Assembly (NCBI RefSeq): GCF_016583835.1
Contig: NZ_NRRW01000011.1
Coordinates: forward strand, 24,720-88,719
DNA length: 64,000 nucleotides
Source: Thiococcus pfennigii
GTDB lineage: Bacteria; Pseudomonadota; Gammaproteobacteria; Chromatiales; Chromatiaceae
Direction of reading: 5' to 3'
Shown: positions 8,145-19,100 of the stretch, piece by piece
Layout: each line of letters opens with the position of its first letter
Position numbering within the stretch: the first letter of the stretch is position 1
The notes under the pieces: model-generated
Database searches by the model: none
The model's input: only the letters and a program-made list of their open reading frames with translations
What the model was told of the DNA's origin: nothing
Position numbers and translations under genes: made by a program

Positions 8145-8723
8145 CTATTTGAAGAGTGCGAGGACTTCCTTGAAGCGCGCGTGCGAGGAGTCCCCGAGCC
8201 ACTCGAAGGCGATCGACTCGGCGTTCGTCACCTGCAGACCACAGTGGCGCATCCGCTCCAGGGCGTTGACCTTGAGGGCGCGCCGGCGGCAGCAGATCGC
8301 GTCCTCGGCGATGAAGACCTGGTAGCCCCAGCGGCGCAACCCGGAGGCGGTCTGGGCGACGCCGATATGGGCGTCCATACCGACCAGGATGACCTGCTTG
8401 CGATCCGGCTCCTGGGTCAGTGCCCGCTCGAAGCCGGGCGCCGTGCAGCTGGAGAAGTAGTTCTTCTCGGTCGGCGCGGCATCGGCCGGCAGGTGGCGGC
8501 GGATCGCCTCGACGGTCCGCCCGAGGCCCTTCGGGTTCTGCTCGGCCCAGATGATCGGGATGTCGAGGAATTGGGCCGCTTGCGACAGCCGGTTGATGTT
8601 GGTCACCGTCTCGGCGAGGTCCTCTTCGGGCATCGCGGCGGCGATCCGCTCTTGGGCGTCGATGATCAGCAGCATCGATAAGCGGCTCTGACAGAGCGGG
8701 AAGTCGGCCTGATGGGTATTCAT
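8145..8723 (-). CDS. Isochorismatase-like cysteine hydrolase family protein
   Basis: A 192-residue isochorismatase-fold protein. LLIIDAQERIAAAM holds the first catalytic Asp, IIWAEQNPKGLG and EKNYFSSC give the Lys region, and AEDAICCRRRALKVNALERM is the usual C-terminal signature. The nucleophile loop, normally G-x-x-x-H-x-C-x-x-x-T, here reads GMDAHIGVAQTA, with Gly where the catalytic Cys should be. It may therefore be inactive as a standard hydrolase or use another chemistry. Members of the YcaC-like subgroup are generally of unknown substrate. It stands alone, downstream of the pcm-rhodanese pair. Confidence 0.85.
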   Translation of the reverse strand: MNTHQADFPLCQSRLSMLLIIDAQERIAAAMPEEDLAETVTNINRLSQAAQFLDIPIIWAEQNPKGLGRTVEAIRRHLPADAAPTEKNYFSSCTAPGFERALTQEPDRKQVILVGMDAHIGVAQTASGLRRWGYQVFIAEDAICCRRRALKVNALERMRHCGLQVTNAESIAFEWLGDSSHARFKEVLALFK

Positions 8724-8822
8724 CGTGTCCTCCGGTTCGTGGTGTCACTAGCGTCGATTGGTCTTGGCGCCCGCGCGCCTCGCTCGCCGCGCAGCCTCAG
8801 GCGAAGCGGGATCGCAAAGGAG

Positions 8823-8847
8823 ACGGCCGGCCAGCACGGCCGGCCGT
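8823..8847 (-). terminator. Hairpin after the rhodanese gene
   Basis: ACGGCCGGCC and GGCCGGCCGT form a perfect 10-bp stem with loop AGCAC directly after the rhodanese stop codon. The T tract is poor (CTCCTTTGCG follows on the minus strand). Confidence 0.55.
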
Positions 8848-9168
8848 TCAATAGGTCGGCATGGTCGCGTCGACGTCCCTGGCCCAGGCCGCGAGCCCGC
8901 CCTGGAGGTTGATGACCCGACGAAAGCCCAACTGCGTCAGATAGTGGGTCACCTGGTAACTGCGGATGCCGTGATGACAGATGACGACCGTCTCGCGCTC
9001 CGGGTCGAGGGCGTCGAGTCGTTCGGTGAGCCGATGCATCGGCAGCAGCACGGCGCCGTCGATATGGCAGATCGCGTACTCCCAGGGTTCGCGGACATCG
9101 AGCAGCAGCGGCGGGGGCTCGGCCGCCCGGAGCCGCGCCTCGAGCTCGACCGGGGTCCATTGGCGCAT
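8848..9168 (-). CDS. Rhodanese-like sulfurtransferase
   Basis: A 106-residue single-domain rhodanese. LLLDVREPWEYAICHIDGAVLLPM is the CH2A-type signature, and the active-site loop is CHHGIRSYQVTHYL, with the catalytic Cys present and a six-residue loop. It would carry sulfane sulfur as a persulfide. The ATG at 9168 was chosen because the domain starts there. It lies 13 bp downstream of the pcm gene on the same strand, an arrangement also seen upstream of tolC in related bacteria, and is probably co-transcribed. Confidence 0.9.
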   Translation of the reverse strand: MRQWTPVELEARLRAAEPPPLLLDVREPWEYAICHIDGAVLLPMHRLTERLDALDPERETVVICHHGIRSYQVTHYLTQLGFRRVINLQGGLAAWARDVDATMPTY

Positions 9169-9181
9169 CGCCCGCCCCGGG

Positions 9182-9853
9182 TCAGAAGACGAAGACGTCC
9201 GACTCGGGCGCCCGGGCGAGCGGCGCCGAGCGGGTCTCGAACAGGGCCTCGCGGCGGAAGTCACCCATCGCCGTGCGGGTCACGAGGAGCGCCTCCATCA
9301 GCGGTGGTCGGCCGACGACGGCGAACAGGCGGCCGCGCGCGGCCAGTTGCGTCTGCAACGCGGCGAGGGGCGCATCCGTCGGCAGCGAACCCGTGACGAC
9401 GATGACATCGAACGGCCCGCCGGGGACCGGGTCGATCAACCCGTCGCCGACCCGCACCTCGACGCCCGGGACGGCGCTCGCGGCGAGACGGGCCTCGGCC
9501 TCCTGCGCCAGGGCCGGATCGTCCTCCAGGCCGACGACGCGCGCCCCGAGGTGGGCCAGGCAGGCGGCTAGATAGCCGTTCTCGGCGCCGATCACGAGGG
9601 CCTTGTCGCCAGGCTGCGCCTGCACGGCCTGGAGCAGCCGTCCGATGATCTTGGGCGCGAGCATTTGGCGCCCAGCCGCGATCGGCACCTCGATGTCGGC
9701 ATAGGCCAGGCTGCGATAGGCATCGGGGACGAAGGACTCGCGCGGCACCTCGGTGAGGGCCGTCAGGACCCGTTCGTCGATGACGCCCCAGGGACGAATC
9801 TGCTGCTGCACCATGTTGAAGCGTGCGCGATCGCTACGGCTAACCTCTGGCAT
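9182..9853 (-). CDS. pcm: Protein-L-isoaspartate O-methyltransferase family protein
   Basis: A 223-residue protein of the PCMT family, SAM-dependent methyltransferases that repair isoaspartate. The N-terminus (FNMVQQQIRPWGVID, VPRESFVP) and the MLAPKIIGRLLQAVQ helix are typical. The SAM motif I reads ALVIGAENGYLAACLA rather than the usual EIGTGSGYQAA, so this is the divergent subgroup often paired with a rhodanese. Motif II-III (DVIVVTGSLP) is present. The promoter should lie in the AT-rich sequence at 9854-9885. Confidence 0.85.
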   Translation of the reverse strand: MPEVSRSDRARFNMVQQQIRPWGVIDERVLTALTEVPRESFVPDAYRSLAYADIEVPIAAGRQMLAPKIIGRLLQAVQAQPGDKALVIGAENGYLAACLAHLGARVVGLEDDPALAQEAEARLAASAVPGVEVRVGDGLIDPVPGGPFDVIVVTGSLPTDAPLAALQTQLAARGRLFAVVGRPPLMEALLVTRTAMGDFRREALFETRSAPLARAPESDVFVF

Positions 9854-9885
9854 GCGCTTCCCTATTATTAGGATTTAAAACGGTG

Positions 9886-10810
9886 CGGCGAAGAGTAAGG
9901 CGTTTTGCCGCGGCGAGGCAAGCAGGGCCGGCACGCGACGTGCTTCGAGCGCCGGGATTGGGCCAGCGGAGGCCGCCGAAATCGCCCGGGCGGGCGCGAA
10001 GGGACGCCGGCGCCGCGGCCGCGAACCGTCGCGGCGCGCCTCGATCCGAAGAACTGCCCTTATGTGGTGCGAGCCCGATGACGAAGCCGGGGCCTCGCCC
10101 GGCGTTGGAGAGGCGCACCCCGATATCGGGTTACGCCCCGAGGGCACGGCGGGATGCGCTGCGCTTTCCCGCCCTACGTTCTCGCACCCGAACAAAGAGA
10201 TCTCGCGCAGAGACGCAAGGGCGCAGAGAAGGAGCGCCGCGCAGCCGACAAAGACAAGCGCGCCGTAACCCGACAGCGGCCTCGGCGGGGGCCGCGTCGC
10301 TGGCCGTCGGGTTACGCCCCGCGGGGCTAACCCGACCTACGGCCCCGGCGCAGATCGGCGCGGCCCGTCGGGTGAGGCACGCCGGCACAGCGGTCTCTAG
10401 CAAGAAGGACTTGCGCGCGCCGTAACCCGACAGCGGCCTCGGTGGAGGCTGCGTTGGCGGTCGTCGGGTTACACCCCGAGGGCACGGCGGGATGCGCTGC
10501 GCTTTCCCGCCCTACGCTCTCGCACCCGAACAAAGAGATCTCGCGCAGAGACGCAATGGCGCAGAGCAGGAGCACCGCGCAGCCGACAAAGACGAGCCAG
10601 GTGCGCGCCGTGACCCGACAGCGGCCTCGGTGGAGGCCGCGTTGGCGGTCGTCGGGTTACGCCCCGAGGGCACGGCGGGATGCGCTGCGCTTTCCCGCCC
10701 TACGCTCTCGCACCCAAAAAGGAGATCTCGCGCAGAGACGCAAAGGCGCAGAGAAGGAGCGCCGCGCAGCCGACAAAGACAAGCCTGGTGCGCGCCGTAA
10801 CCCGACGGGC
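9886..10810. repeat. Dispersed and tandem GTAACCCGAC-type repeats
   Basis: This stretch has no convincing gene. From 10413 to about 10800 a unit of roughly 188 bp is repeated in tandem (starts near 10413, 10602 and 10790), with a further partial copy at 10126-10285. Each unit contains GTAACCCGACAGCGGCC, its inverse GTCGGGTTACGCCCC, a palindromic GGGATGCGCTGCGCTTTCCC segment and a purine-rich GCGCAGAGACGC segment. A related copy is at 40413-40590. Apparent ORFs across these units are products of repeat composition. Confidence 0.8.
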
Positions 10811-10817
10811 GGCTCGG

Positions 10818-11258
10818 TCAGCGCCCGGTCGTCGGGATCCCCCGATTGGCCAGTCGGTCGGCGCGCTCGTTGTCGGGATGGCCGTTGTGCCCGCGCACCC
10901 ATTGCCATTCGACCTGGTGGCGGCCGAGGGCCTCGTCGAGGCGCTCCCAGAGGTCGCGGTTCTTGACCGGCTCGCGCGCGGCGGTACGCCAGCCGTTGCG
11001 CTTCCAGCGCGCCATCCATTCGGTCACGCCGCGCTTGACGTACTGCGAGTCGGTCGTGATGCGCACCCCGCTCGGGCGCTTCAGCGCCTCCAGCGCGCGG
11101 ATCACGGCCATCAGCTCCATGCGGTTGTTGGTCGTCTCCAACTCGCCGCCACAGAGTTCCTTCTCGTGCGGGCCGGCGCGCAGCAAGGCGCCCCAGCCGC
11201 CGCGACCCGGATTGCCCTTGCAGGCCCCGTCGGTGTAGATCTCGATCAGGTCGGTCAT
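10818..11258 (-). CDS. rnhA: Ribonuclease HI
   Basis: A 146-residue RNase HI. The active-site carboxylates are all visible: [12 protein letters not shown] (first Asp), [14 protein letters not shown] (Glu), TDSQYV (Asp) and [15 protein letters not shown] (His loop and last Asp). It degrades the RNA strand of RNA-DNA hybrids. It follows the YafS-like methyltransferase gene by 32 bp, the same order as in Escherichia coli. The gene begins at the ATG at 11258. Confidence 0.97.
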   Translation of the reverse strand: MTDLIEIYTDGACKGNPGRGGWGALLRAGPHEKELCGGELETTNNRMELMAVIRALEALKRPSGVRITTDSQYVKRGVTEWMARWKRNGWRTAAREPVKNRDLWERLDEALGRHQVEWQWVRGHNGHPDNERADRLANRGIPTTGR

Positions 11259-11290
11259 CGGTTCAGTCGTCGAAGCGGTTGATCGCACCC

Positions 11291-12136
11291 TCAGCGCGCC
11301 GGGCCGCGTTCGGTCGTGCGCGGCGCCGCCGCACCACCTGGGCGGCGCACGAGCCGTACCGTCGGGCGGACCGGTCGGCGCCCGGAGAGGAGTGCCCGGC
11401 GCTGGCGCCAGGAGGGCTTCAGCGGTGTGAGTGTCGAGACCCGCTTGACGGCACGGATCGCGAAGACCCCGGCGAAGGTCGGCCAGAGCCGCTCGCCAAT
11501 GGCATCGAAGAGGGTCGAATCCGGAAATAGCGTGCGTCGCCACGGCGGGCGATACATCATCCGCTCCTCGATCTCGACGTCGAAGCCGAGCAGCGACAGC
11601 CAGTCGGCGACGCGAAACGGGGTCAGGAAGCTGCCGCACCAGGGCACGCGCCGCTGGCGTTGCCCGCGGGCGAGCTGGCGGCGCAGGCCCCAGAGGCTGA
11701 GGTTGTTGAACCCGAGGATGATGACGCGCCCCTCCGGGATCAGGACGCGCTCGGCCTCGCGCAGGACCTGGCGCGCATCGTCGGCGAATTCGAGCACGTG
11801 CGGGAGGACCACGGCATCGATGCTGTCTGAGGCGATCGGTAGCCGACCGGGGTCGACGATGACCTGGACCCGCCCCCCTTGGCCAGCGCGCCCGGAGGCC
11901 GGGCCGTCGGGCAGCAGGATGCGGTTGCGGATGCGGCAGCCGGCGAGGACGCCGTCGAGGGCATCGACCAGGCCGACCTGGAGCAGGTAGTAGCCGAAGG
12001 TGTCGCAGAGCATCCGCTCCAGACAGGCGCCCTCCTTGGCCGCGAGCTCCCGTCCGAGCGGCGTCGCGTACCACTCCTCGAGGCACCGCAGGGCGGCGCC
12101 CGGGGCGCGGCAGTCCGTCATCGGCGGTGTCGGCAT
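11291..12136 (-). CDS. YafS-like SAM-dependent methyltransferase
   Basis: A 281-residue class I methyltransferase-like protein. The central fold is recognisable in [18 protein letters not shown] (post-motif II) and [20 protein letters not shown]. The usual glycine-rich motif I is replaced by a divergent [10 protein letters not shown], as in E. coli YafS. Adjacency to rnhA supports this assignment. The C-terminus is long and arginine-rich. An alternative start is the internal ATG at 12121. Confidence 0.85.
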   Translation of the reverse strand: MPTPPMTDCRAPGAALRCLEEWYATPLGRELAAKEGACLERMLCDTFGYYLLQVGLVDALDGVLAGCRIRNRILLPDGPASGRAGQGGRVQVIVDPGRLPIASDSIDAVVLPHVLEFADDARQVLREAERVLIPEGRVIILGFNNLSLWGLRRQLARGQRQRRVPWCGSFLTPFRVADWLSLLGFDVEIEERMMYRPPWRRTLFPDSTLFDAIGERLWPTFAGVFAIRAVKRVSTLTPLKPSWRQRRALLSGRRPVRPTVRLVRRPGGAAAPRTTERGPAR

Positions 12137-12241
12137 CGTGAGACTCGGGAGGGGTTCGGCAAAGAGGGGATTCCCAGTCTGGACAAGAGCGCGGCGCAGA
12201 TCAACCGCGCGTTGTCCGCACCGCCTGTCGTCACCATCGCC

Positions 12242-14089
12242 TCAACGGGGCACGGACAGGTCGCGGATCGCGCCGCGCGCGGCGCTCGTCGTAAAGGCGG
12301 CATAGGCCTGCAGGGCCTTCGAGACCGTCCGCGCGCGGGCGACGGGCCGCCAGGCCGCGGCGCCCCGGGCCTGCATCGCCCGGCGCCGCTCGGCCAGGAC
12401 CTCGTCGGCGACCTCCAGCGCGATGCGCCGCTGCGGGATGTCGATCGCGATCGGATCGCCGTCCTCGACCAACGCGATGAGCCCGCCCTCGGCCGCCTCC
12501 GGCGAGACGTGACCGATCGACAGGCCCGAGGTGCCGCCGGAGAAGCGCCCGTCGGTGATCAGCGCGCAGGCCTTGCCCAGCCCCTTGGACTTCAGATAGC
12601 TGGTCGGGTAGAGCATCTCCTGCATGCCCGGCCCGCCCTTCGGCCCCTCGTAGCGGATGACGACGACGTCGCCCGCCCGGACCCGATCGCCGAGGATGGC
12701 CGCGACGGCCGCGTCCTGGCTCTCGAAGACCCGCGCCGGGCCGCTGAAGACCAGGCTCTCGGCCTCGACGCCGGCGGTCTTGACGATGCAGCCCTGCTCG
12801 GCCAGGTTGCCGAACAGCACCGCGAGGCCGCCGTCGCGGCTGTAGGCGTGCTCGAGGTCGCGGATGCAGCCGGCGGCCCGATCGAGGTCCGGAGTCGACC
12901 AGTAGCGCTCCTGGCTGAAGGCGACCTGGGTCGGGACGCCGCCGGGCGCGGCCAGGTAGCGCTGGCGCGCGGCGCTGTCGTCGCTGCGCGTGACGTCCCA
13001 GCGGTCGATCGCGTCGCCGAGCGTCGCGGCGTGCACGGTCGGCACGTCGCGGTGGATCAGGCCGGCGCGCTCGAGCTCGCCGAGGATGCCGATGACGCCG
13101 CCGGCGCGGTGCACATCCTCCATGTGGTAACGCTGGGTCGCGGGGGCGACCTTGCAGAGGTTCGGCACCTGGCGGCTCAGACGATCGATGTCGGCCATCG
13201 TGAAGTCGACCTCGGCCTCGTGGGCGGCGGCGAGCAGGTGCAGGACCGTATTGGTCGAGCCGCCCATCGCGATGTCGAGGCTCATCGCGTTCTCGAAGGC
13301 CGCCCGGGAGGCGATCGAGCGCGGCAGCGCGCGCGCGTCGTCCTCCTCGTACCAGCGCCGCGCCAGGGCGACGATCAGCCGCCCGGCCTCCAAGAACAGG
13401 TCTTGGCGGCGCCGGTGGGTCGCGAGCAGCGAGCCGTTGCCCGGCAGGCTCAGGCCCAAGGCCTCGGTCAGACAGTTCATCGAGTTGGCCGTGAACATGC
13501 CCGAACAGGAACCGCAGGTCGGACAGGCCGAGCGCTCCAGCTCGGCGACCGCCGCGTCGCTCTCGTTCGGATTGGCCGCCGCGATCATCGCATCGATCAG
13601 GTCCAGGTGCTGCTCGGCCCCCTGGCGGATCACCTTGCCAGCCTCCATCGGCCCGCCCGAGACGAAGACGGTCGGGATATTCAGGCGCAGGGCCGCCATC
13701 AGCATGCCCGGGGTGATCTTGTCGCAGTTCGACAGGCACACGAGGGCGTCGGCGCAGTGGGCGTTGGCCATGTACTCGACCGAGTCGGCGATCAGGTCGC
13801 GCGAGGGCAGCGAGTAGAGCATGCCGTCGTGGCCCATCGCGATGCCGTCGTCGATCGCGATGGTGTTGAACTCCTTGGCCACGCCGCCGGCCGCCTCGAT
13901 CTCGCGCGCGATCAACTGGCCGAGGTCCTTCAGGTGGACGTGGCCGGGGACGAACTGCGTGAACGAGTTGGCCACCGCGATGATCGGCTTGTCGAAATCG
14001 CCGTCCTTCATGCCGGTGGCGCGCCACAGGGCGCGGGCGCCGGCCATGTTGCGACCATGGGTCGTGGTGCGGGAGCGGTACTGGGGCAT
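12242..14089 (-). CDS. ilvD: Dihydroxy-acid dehydratase
   Basis: A 615-residue enzyme of branched-chain amino acid biosynthesis that converts 2,3-dihydroxy-isovalerate and its homologue to the 2-oxo acids. Length matches E. coli IlvD. Fe-S cluster ligands are in [10 protein letters not shown] and [17 protein letters not shown]. The catalytic C-terminal part contains [12 protein letters not shown] and [21 protein letters not shown]. The ATG at 14089 starts the conserved [19 protein letters not shown]. It stands alone between yafS/rnhA and tatD. Confidence 0.97.
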   Translation of the reverse strand: MPQYRSRTTTHGRNMAGARALWRATGMKDGDFDKPIIAVANSFTQFVPGHVHLKDLGQLIAREIEAAGGVAKEFNTIAIDDGIAMGHDGMLYSLPSRDLIADSVEYMANAHCADALVCLSNCDKITPGMLMAALRLNIPTVFVSGGPMEAGKVIRQGAEQHLDLIDAMIAAANPNESDAAVAELERSACPTCGSCSGMFTANSMNCLTEALGLSLPGNGSLLATHRRRQDLFLEAGRLIVALARRWYEEDDARALPRSIASRAAFENAMSLDIAMGGSTNTVLHLLAAAHEAEVDFTMADIDRLSRQVPNLCKVAPATQRYHMEDVHRAGGVIGILGELERAGLIHRDVPTVHAATLGDAIDRWDVTRSDDSAARQRYLAAPGGVPTQVAFSQERYWSTPDLDRAAGCIRDLEHAYSRDGGLAVLFGNLAEQGCIVKTAGVEAESLVFSGPARVFESQDAAVAAILGDRVRAGDVVVIRYEGPKGGPGMQEMLYPTSYLKSKGLGKACALITDGRFSGGTSGLSIGHVSPEAAEGGLIALVEDGDPIAIDIPQRRIALEVADEVLAERRRAMQARGAAAWRPVARARTVSKALQAYAAFTTSAARGAIRDLSVPR

Positions 14090-14244
14090 GGTGATCTCTT
14101 CCTGGACTCGATATCGATCTGCGGACTGGCCGCCCATCGGCTGGCGCGCGGGCCGCGATGGCGCTGGCGCCCTGGCGGCGGGACTGTCCCCGCGATGATA
14201 CCCGAGAACGCCGCCGGCGGAGCGACCGGACCGGGCGGCGGCGG

Positions 14245-15051
14245 TCAGCTCGGGGCGGCCTCGCCCGGCAGGACGCGGGGCACGCGCTCGAACAGGCGGA
14301 AGAAGTTCTCCCCCGTCGCGGCGGCCAGCGCGTCGGGCGCCAAGCCGCGCAGCCCGGCGAGGCAGTCGGCGACGGCGGCGACGTACCTGGGCTCGTTCGA
14401 GCGACCGCGGTGAGGCACCGGCGCGAGGTACGGGGAGTCGGTCTCGATCAGCAGCCGATCGAGCGGCACCCGCCGGGCGACCTCGCGCAGTTCGTCGGCC
14501 GCCTTGAAGGTGACGATGCCGGAGAAGGAGATGTGGAAGCCGAGATCCAAGGCCCGGCGGGCCGTCTCCCAGTCCTCGGTGAAGCAGTGCAGGACCCCGC
14601 CGACCTCGCCCGCCCGTTCCTCGGCGAGGATGCGGATCGTGTCGGCACGCGCAGCCCGCGAGTGGACGATCAGCGGCCGCCGGGCGGTGCGCGCAGCGGC
14701 GATGTGCCGGCGGAAGCGTTGCTGCTGCCAACCCGGGTCGCCGGTGCTGCGGTAGTAGTCGAGGCCGGTCTCGCCGATCGCGACGACGCGCGGATCGCCG
14801 GCCAGCGCGACCAGTTCGTCGGCGCTCGGTTCATGACCGTCGCGCTCGTTCGGGTGCACGCCGACCGACACCGAGACCTCGGGGAAGGGCTCGATGAGGG
14901 CGCGCATCGCCGGATAGCGTTCCAGGTCGATCGCGACGCACAGGAGCCGGGCGACGCCCGCGGCGCGGGTCGTCTGCATCAGGCGGGCGAAATCGCCGTC
15001 GTAGGGGTCGAGGTCCACCCGGTCGAGGTGGCAGTGGGAGTCGACGAGCAT
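14245..15051 (-). CDS. TatD family metal-dependent hydrolase
   Basis: A 268-residue TatD-type DNase/deacylase of the amidohydrolase fold. VDSHCHLD provides the HxH metal site, IGETGLDYY the Glu ligand, PLIVHSR and [10 protein letters not shown] the next histidines, and [11 protein letters not shown] the final Asp. It is the last gene of the tmk-holB-pilZ-tatD run, an order conserved widely in gammaproteobacteria. Confidence 0.95.
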   Translation of the reverse strand: MLVDSHCHLDRVDLDPYDGDFARLMQTTRAAGVARLLCVAIDLERYPAMRALIEPFPEVSVSVGVHPNERDGHEPSADELVALAGDPRVVAIGETGLDYYRSTGDPGWQQQRFRRHIAAARTARRPLIVHSRAARADTIRILAEERAGEVGGVLHCFTEDWETARRALDLGFHISFSGIVTFKAADELREVARRVPLDRLLIETDSPYLAPVPHRGRSNEPRYVAAVADCLAGLRGLAPDALAAATGENFFRLFERVPRVLPGEAAPS

Positions 15052-15095
15052 CGGTGACTATCGGCAATGCGGATGGGGGTGAGGCGCCGGGCCGC

Positions 15096-15452
15096 TCACA
15101 TCGTGTGGGTCGGCCGCTCGCTGTTCAGCATGCCGACGAGATACTGCTCGATCTTGGCGCGGGCCATGCCTTTGTCCTGCGCGTTGAACTGGACGCCGAC
15201 GCCGACGACGCGGTTGCCCTCGGCCCCCGGCGGCGTCACCCAAACGACCTTGGCGGCGACCGGGATGCGATCGGGCTCGTCCATCAACTGGAGCAGCAGG
15301 AAGATCTCGTCGCCGAGTTGGTAGCGCTTGGTCGTCGGTATGAACAGCCCACCATTGTCGACGAACGGCATGAAGGCCTGGTAGAGGGCGTTCTTGTCGC
15401 GGATCGCGAAGCTCAGGATCCGCTGCTGTCCGCCGAGTGAGGGTGTTTCCAT
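15096..15452 (-). CDS. PilZ domain protein
   Basis: A 118-residue single-domain PilZ protein like PilZ of Pseudomonas. It shows LQLMDEPDRIPVAAKVVWVTPPG and GVGVQFNAQDKGMARAKIEQYL. As in the type PilZ protein the RxxxR c-di-GMP binding motif is not evident at the N-terminus. Such proteins are needed for type IV pilus biogenesis rather than being nucleotide sensors. It sits 13 bp after holB. Confidence 0.92.
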   Translation of the reverse strand: METPSLGGQQRILSFAIRDKNALYQAFMPFVDNGGLFIPTTKRYQLGDEIFLLLQLMDEPDRIPVAAKVVWVTPPGAEGNRVVGVGVQFNAQDKGMARAKIEQYLVGMLNSERPTHTM

Positions 15453-15465
15453 CTGGGCGATCTCG

Positions 15466-16518
15466 CTAGGGTCCCGTACGGCGCAACCGCGCCAGCCCGA
15501 TGAGGAGCGATTCGAAGAGCAGTTGCTTGTTGAGGGTCGACTCGACCCGCGCGCGGGCCTCGAACACCCGCCTCATATAATGGTGCGCCGGCTCCAGCGC
15601 AACCCCCTGCGCGAGCTCCAGCAGGGGCTGCCGCCTGTCGAGGTCGACCAGCCAACGGCAGGCGGGATCGACCGTCAGGCGCAGCAGGTCGCTGACCCAA
15701 CCGGCCAACCATTCACATGATAGTCGCGGCTCCGGCTCGCTCCAACCCTTGGCCTCGGTGACCGGATCGCGTACCCCGGCCAGCACCCCGCGGAAGCTGA
15801 CGAAGAGGGTCTCATGCCGCTCGAGCCGCCCGTCGACGAGATAGGTCAAGGCCCGCAACGGTGCCCCGTGGGCCAGGTGCAGCAGCCGCCGCGGCTCCTG
15901 CTCGGCGACCCGTCCCGCCAGCCAATCGAGGGCCATCGCCTCCCCCGGCGGCGCGAGCGCCAGGCGCTGGCAGCGACTGCGAATCGTCGCGGGCAGTCGG
16001 CTGGGCTCCTCGCTGATCAGGATCAGCAGAGTCGTCGGCGAGGGCTCCTCGAGGGTCTTCAGCAGGCCGTTGGCGGCGGCCCGGTTCAGCTGGTGGGCCG
16101 GATCGATGATGACGATCTTGCGCCGCCCGCGATGTGGCGTGAGCCCTTCGCGTTCGATCAGATCGCGGATCGCATCGATGCGGATCTCGCCGCTCTTGGC
16201 CTCGGGGTCTGGCCCGACGGTGACACAATCGGGGTGGTTGCCGATCTCGAGCAGGTGGCAATCGGTGCAGGCGCCGCAGGCGAGACCGGCCGCGCCCGAG
16301 CCGCGATCGAATCCGCGATCCGATCCAGGCGCGCTGCATAGCAGGGCGTCGGCCAGTGCGACGACCAGGCGGCGCTTGCCGATCCCGGCCGGACCGCTGA
16401 CGAGCAGCGCCTGGGGCAGACGCCCGGCGGCGCGCGCCCGGGTCAAGGCCTCCCAGGCCGGCTGCAACCAGGGCGGCGGACGGCGCGCGTCGGCCGGTGA
16501 CGGACTCGCGGGGCTCAT
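15466..16518 (-). CDS. holB: DNA polymerase III subunit delta'
   Basis: A 350-residue clamp-loader subunit. The P-loop is GPAGIGKR, the zinc-binding cysteines lie in GLACGACTDCHLL, and the sensor/Arg-finger region is LLKTLEEPSPTTLLILISEEPSRLPATIRSRCQ (first half 176-190). The start at 16518 follows a GGAGAGG-type ribosome site. The upstream open frame is not protein-like. It lies 13 bp after tmk. Confidence 0.95.
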   Translation of the reverse strand: MSPASPSPADARRPPPWLQPAWEALTRARAAGRLPQALLVSGPAGIGKRRLVVALADALLCSAPGSDRGFDRGSGAAGLACGACTDCHLLEIGNHPDCVTVGPDPEAKSGEIRIDAIRDLIEREGLTPHRGRRKIVIIDPAHQLNRAAANGLLKTLEEPSPTTLLILISEEPSRLPATIRSRCQRLALAPPGEAMALDWLAGRVAEQEPRRLLHLAHGAPLRALTYLVDGRLERHETLFVSFRGVLAGVRDPVTEAKGWSEPEPRLSCEWLAGWVSDLLRLTVDPACRWLVDLDRRQPLLELAQGVALEPAHHYMRRVFEARARVESTLNKQLLFESLLIGLARLRRTGP

Positions 16519-16531
16519 CGGCGCCTCTCCA

Positions 16532-18210
<1,679 letters not shown>

Positions 18211-18217
18211 CGGGATG

Positions 18218-19093
18218 TCATCTCCAGTCGGGGTCGGCCACCGCCCGGCGCACCGCGGCGACGAGCGCGCCGGGCAGCGGGTCGTGTCCCAGGTCGCGGC
18301 CGTCGAAGCGGCGGATCGGCCAGAGGCCGATGACGGCATTGGTCAGGAAGGCGCCGTCGGCGTCCGCCAGATCGGCGCGGCGCAGGCGCGTCTCGACGAC
18401 CCGGTGGCCGAGCCCCGGGGCGAGCCGCACGAGCGCCGCGCGGACCGTACCGGCGATCCCGGCCCGGTCGAGCGGCGGGGTCAGCAGCGCGCGGCCGCGA
18501 AGCAGAAAGAGGTTGCTCATCGTGCCCCCGACCAGATGGCCGTCGGCATCGGCCATCAGGCCCTCGGCGATCTGCGGGTCGTCCCACTCGGCGCGGGCGA
18601 GGACCTGTTCCAAGCGGTTGAGGTGTTTGAGACCGGCCAGGGCCGGGCTCTGCCCGACCGGCGTGCGACAGAGGACGACCGCGACCCCGTCATCGCCCCA
18701 GGACCGCGGGTGCGCGGGCCGGGCATGCAGCGTCAGGATCCGCCGCGGGTGCGGCATCGCCGGCGGCCGGTAGCCGCGCCCACCGTCGCCGCGCGTCACG
18801 ATCAGCTTGACCACCCCGTCGGGCAGCTCGGCACCGAGCGCCAGGCATTCGCGATGCAGGCACGCAGGGTCGGGTAGCGGCAGGCCGAGGCGCGCGGCAC
18901 CCTCGCGCAGCCGTGCGAGGTGCAGGTCCCAGAGGCAGGGACGCCCGCCGCGCAAGGCGATGGTCTCGAACAGGCCGTCGCCGTACTGGAGCCCGCGGTC
19001 GCCGATCGGGAGTCGGTCGCCGCGGGCGCCATCGATCAGCGCGCGCAGCGGACCACGGCCGTTGCTCGGCCCGCCGCTCGTCGAGGCGGGCAC
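18218..19093 (-). CDS. pabC: Aminodeoxychorismate lyase
   Basis: A 291-residue PLP enzyme of fold type IV that forms p-aminobenzoate for folate. The PLP lysine is in GLKHLNRLEQV. GDRGLQYGDGLFETIAL is the N-terminal signature, EGLMADADGHLVGGTMSNLF the PLP phosphate region, and AFLTNAVIGLWPI the C-terminal part. It sits between fabF and mltG. Confidence 0.94.
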   Translation of the reverse strand: MPASTSGGPSNGRGPLRALIDGARGDRLPIGDRGLQYGDGLFETIALRGGRPCLWDLHLARLREGAARLGLPLPDPACLHRECLALGAELPDGVVKLIVTRGDGGRGYRPPAMPHPRRILTLHARPAHPRSWGDDGVAVVLCRTPVGQSPALAGLKHLNRLEQVLARAEWDDPQIAEGLMADADGHLVGGTMSNLFLLRGRALLTPPLDRAGIAGTVRAALVRLAPGLGHRVVETRLRRADLADADGAFLTNAVIGLWPIRRFDGRDLGHDPLPGALVAAVRRAVADPDWR

Positions 19094-19100
19094 GGGCGGG

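Noticed and set aside
9883..10966. Arg/Ala-rich open frames across the 10-kb repeats
   Set aside because: They repeat the same peptide with each repeat unit and have no start signals; artefacts of the repeat sequence.
11879..14413. Long plus-strand open frame opposite ilvD and yafS
   Set aside because: It is antisense to two clear genes, has no family motif and reflects the high GC codon pattern.
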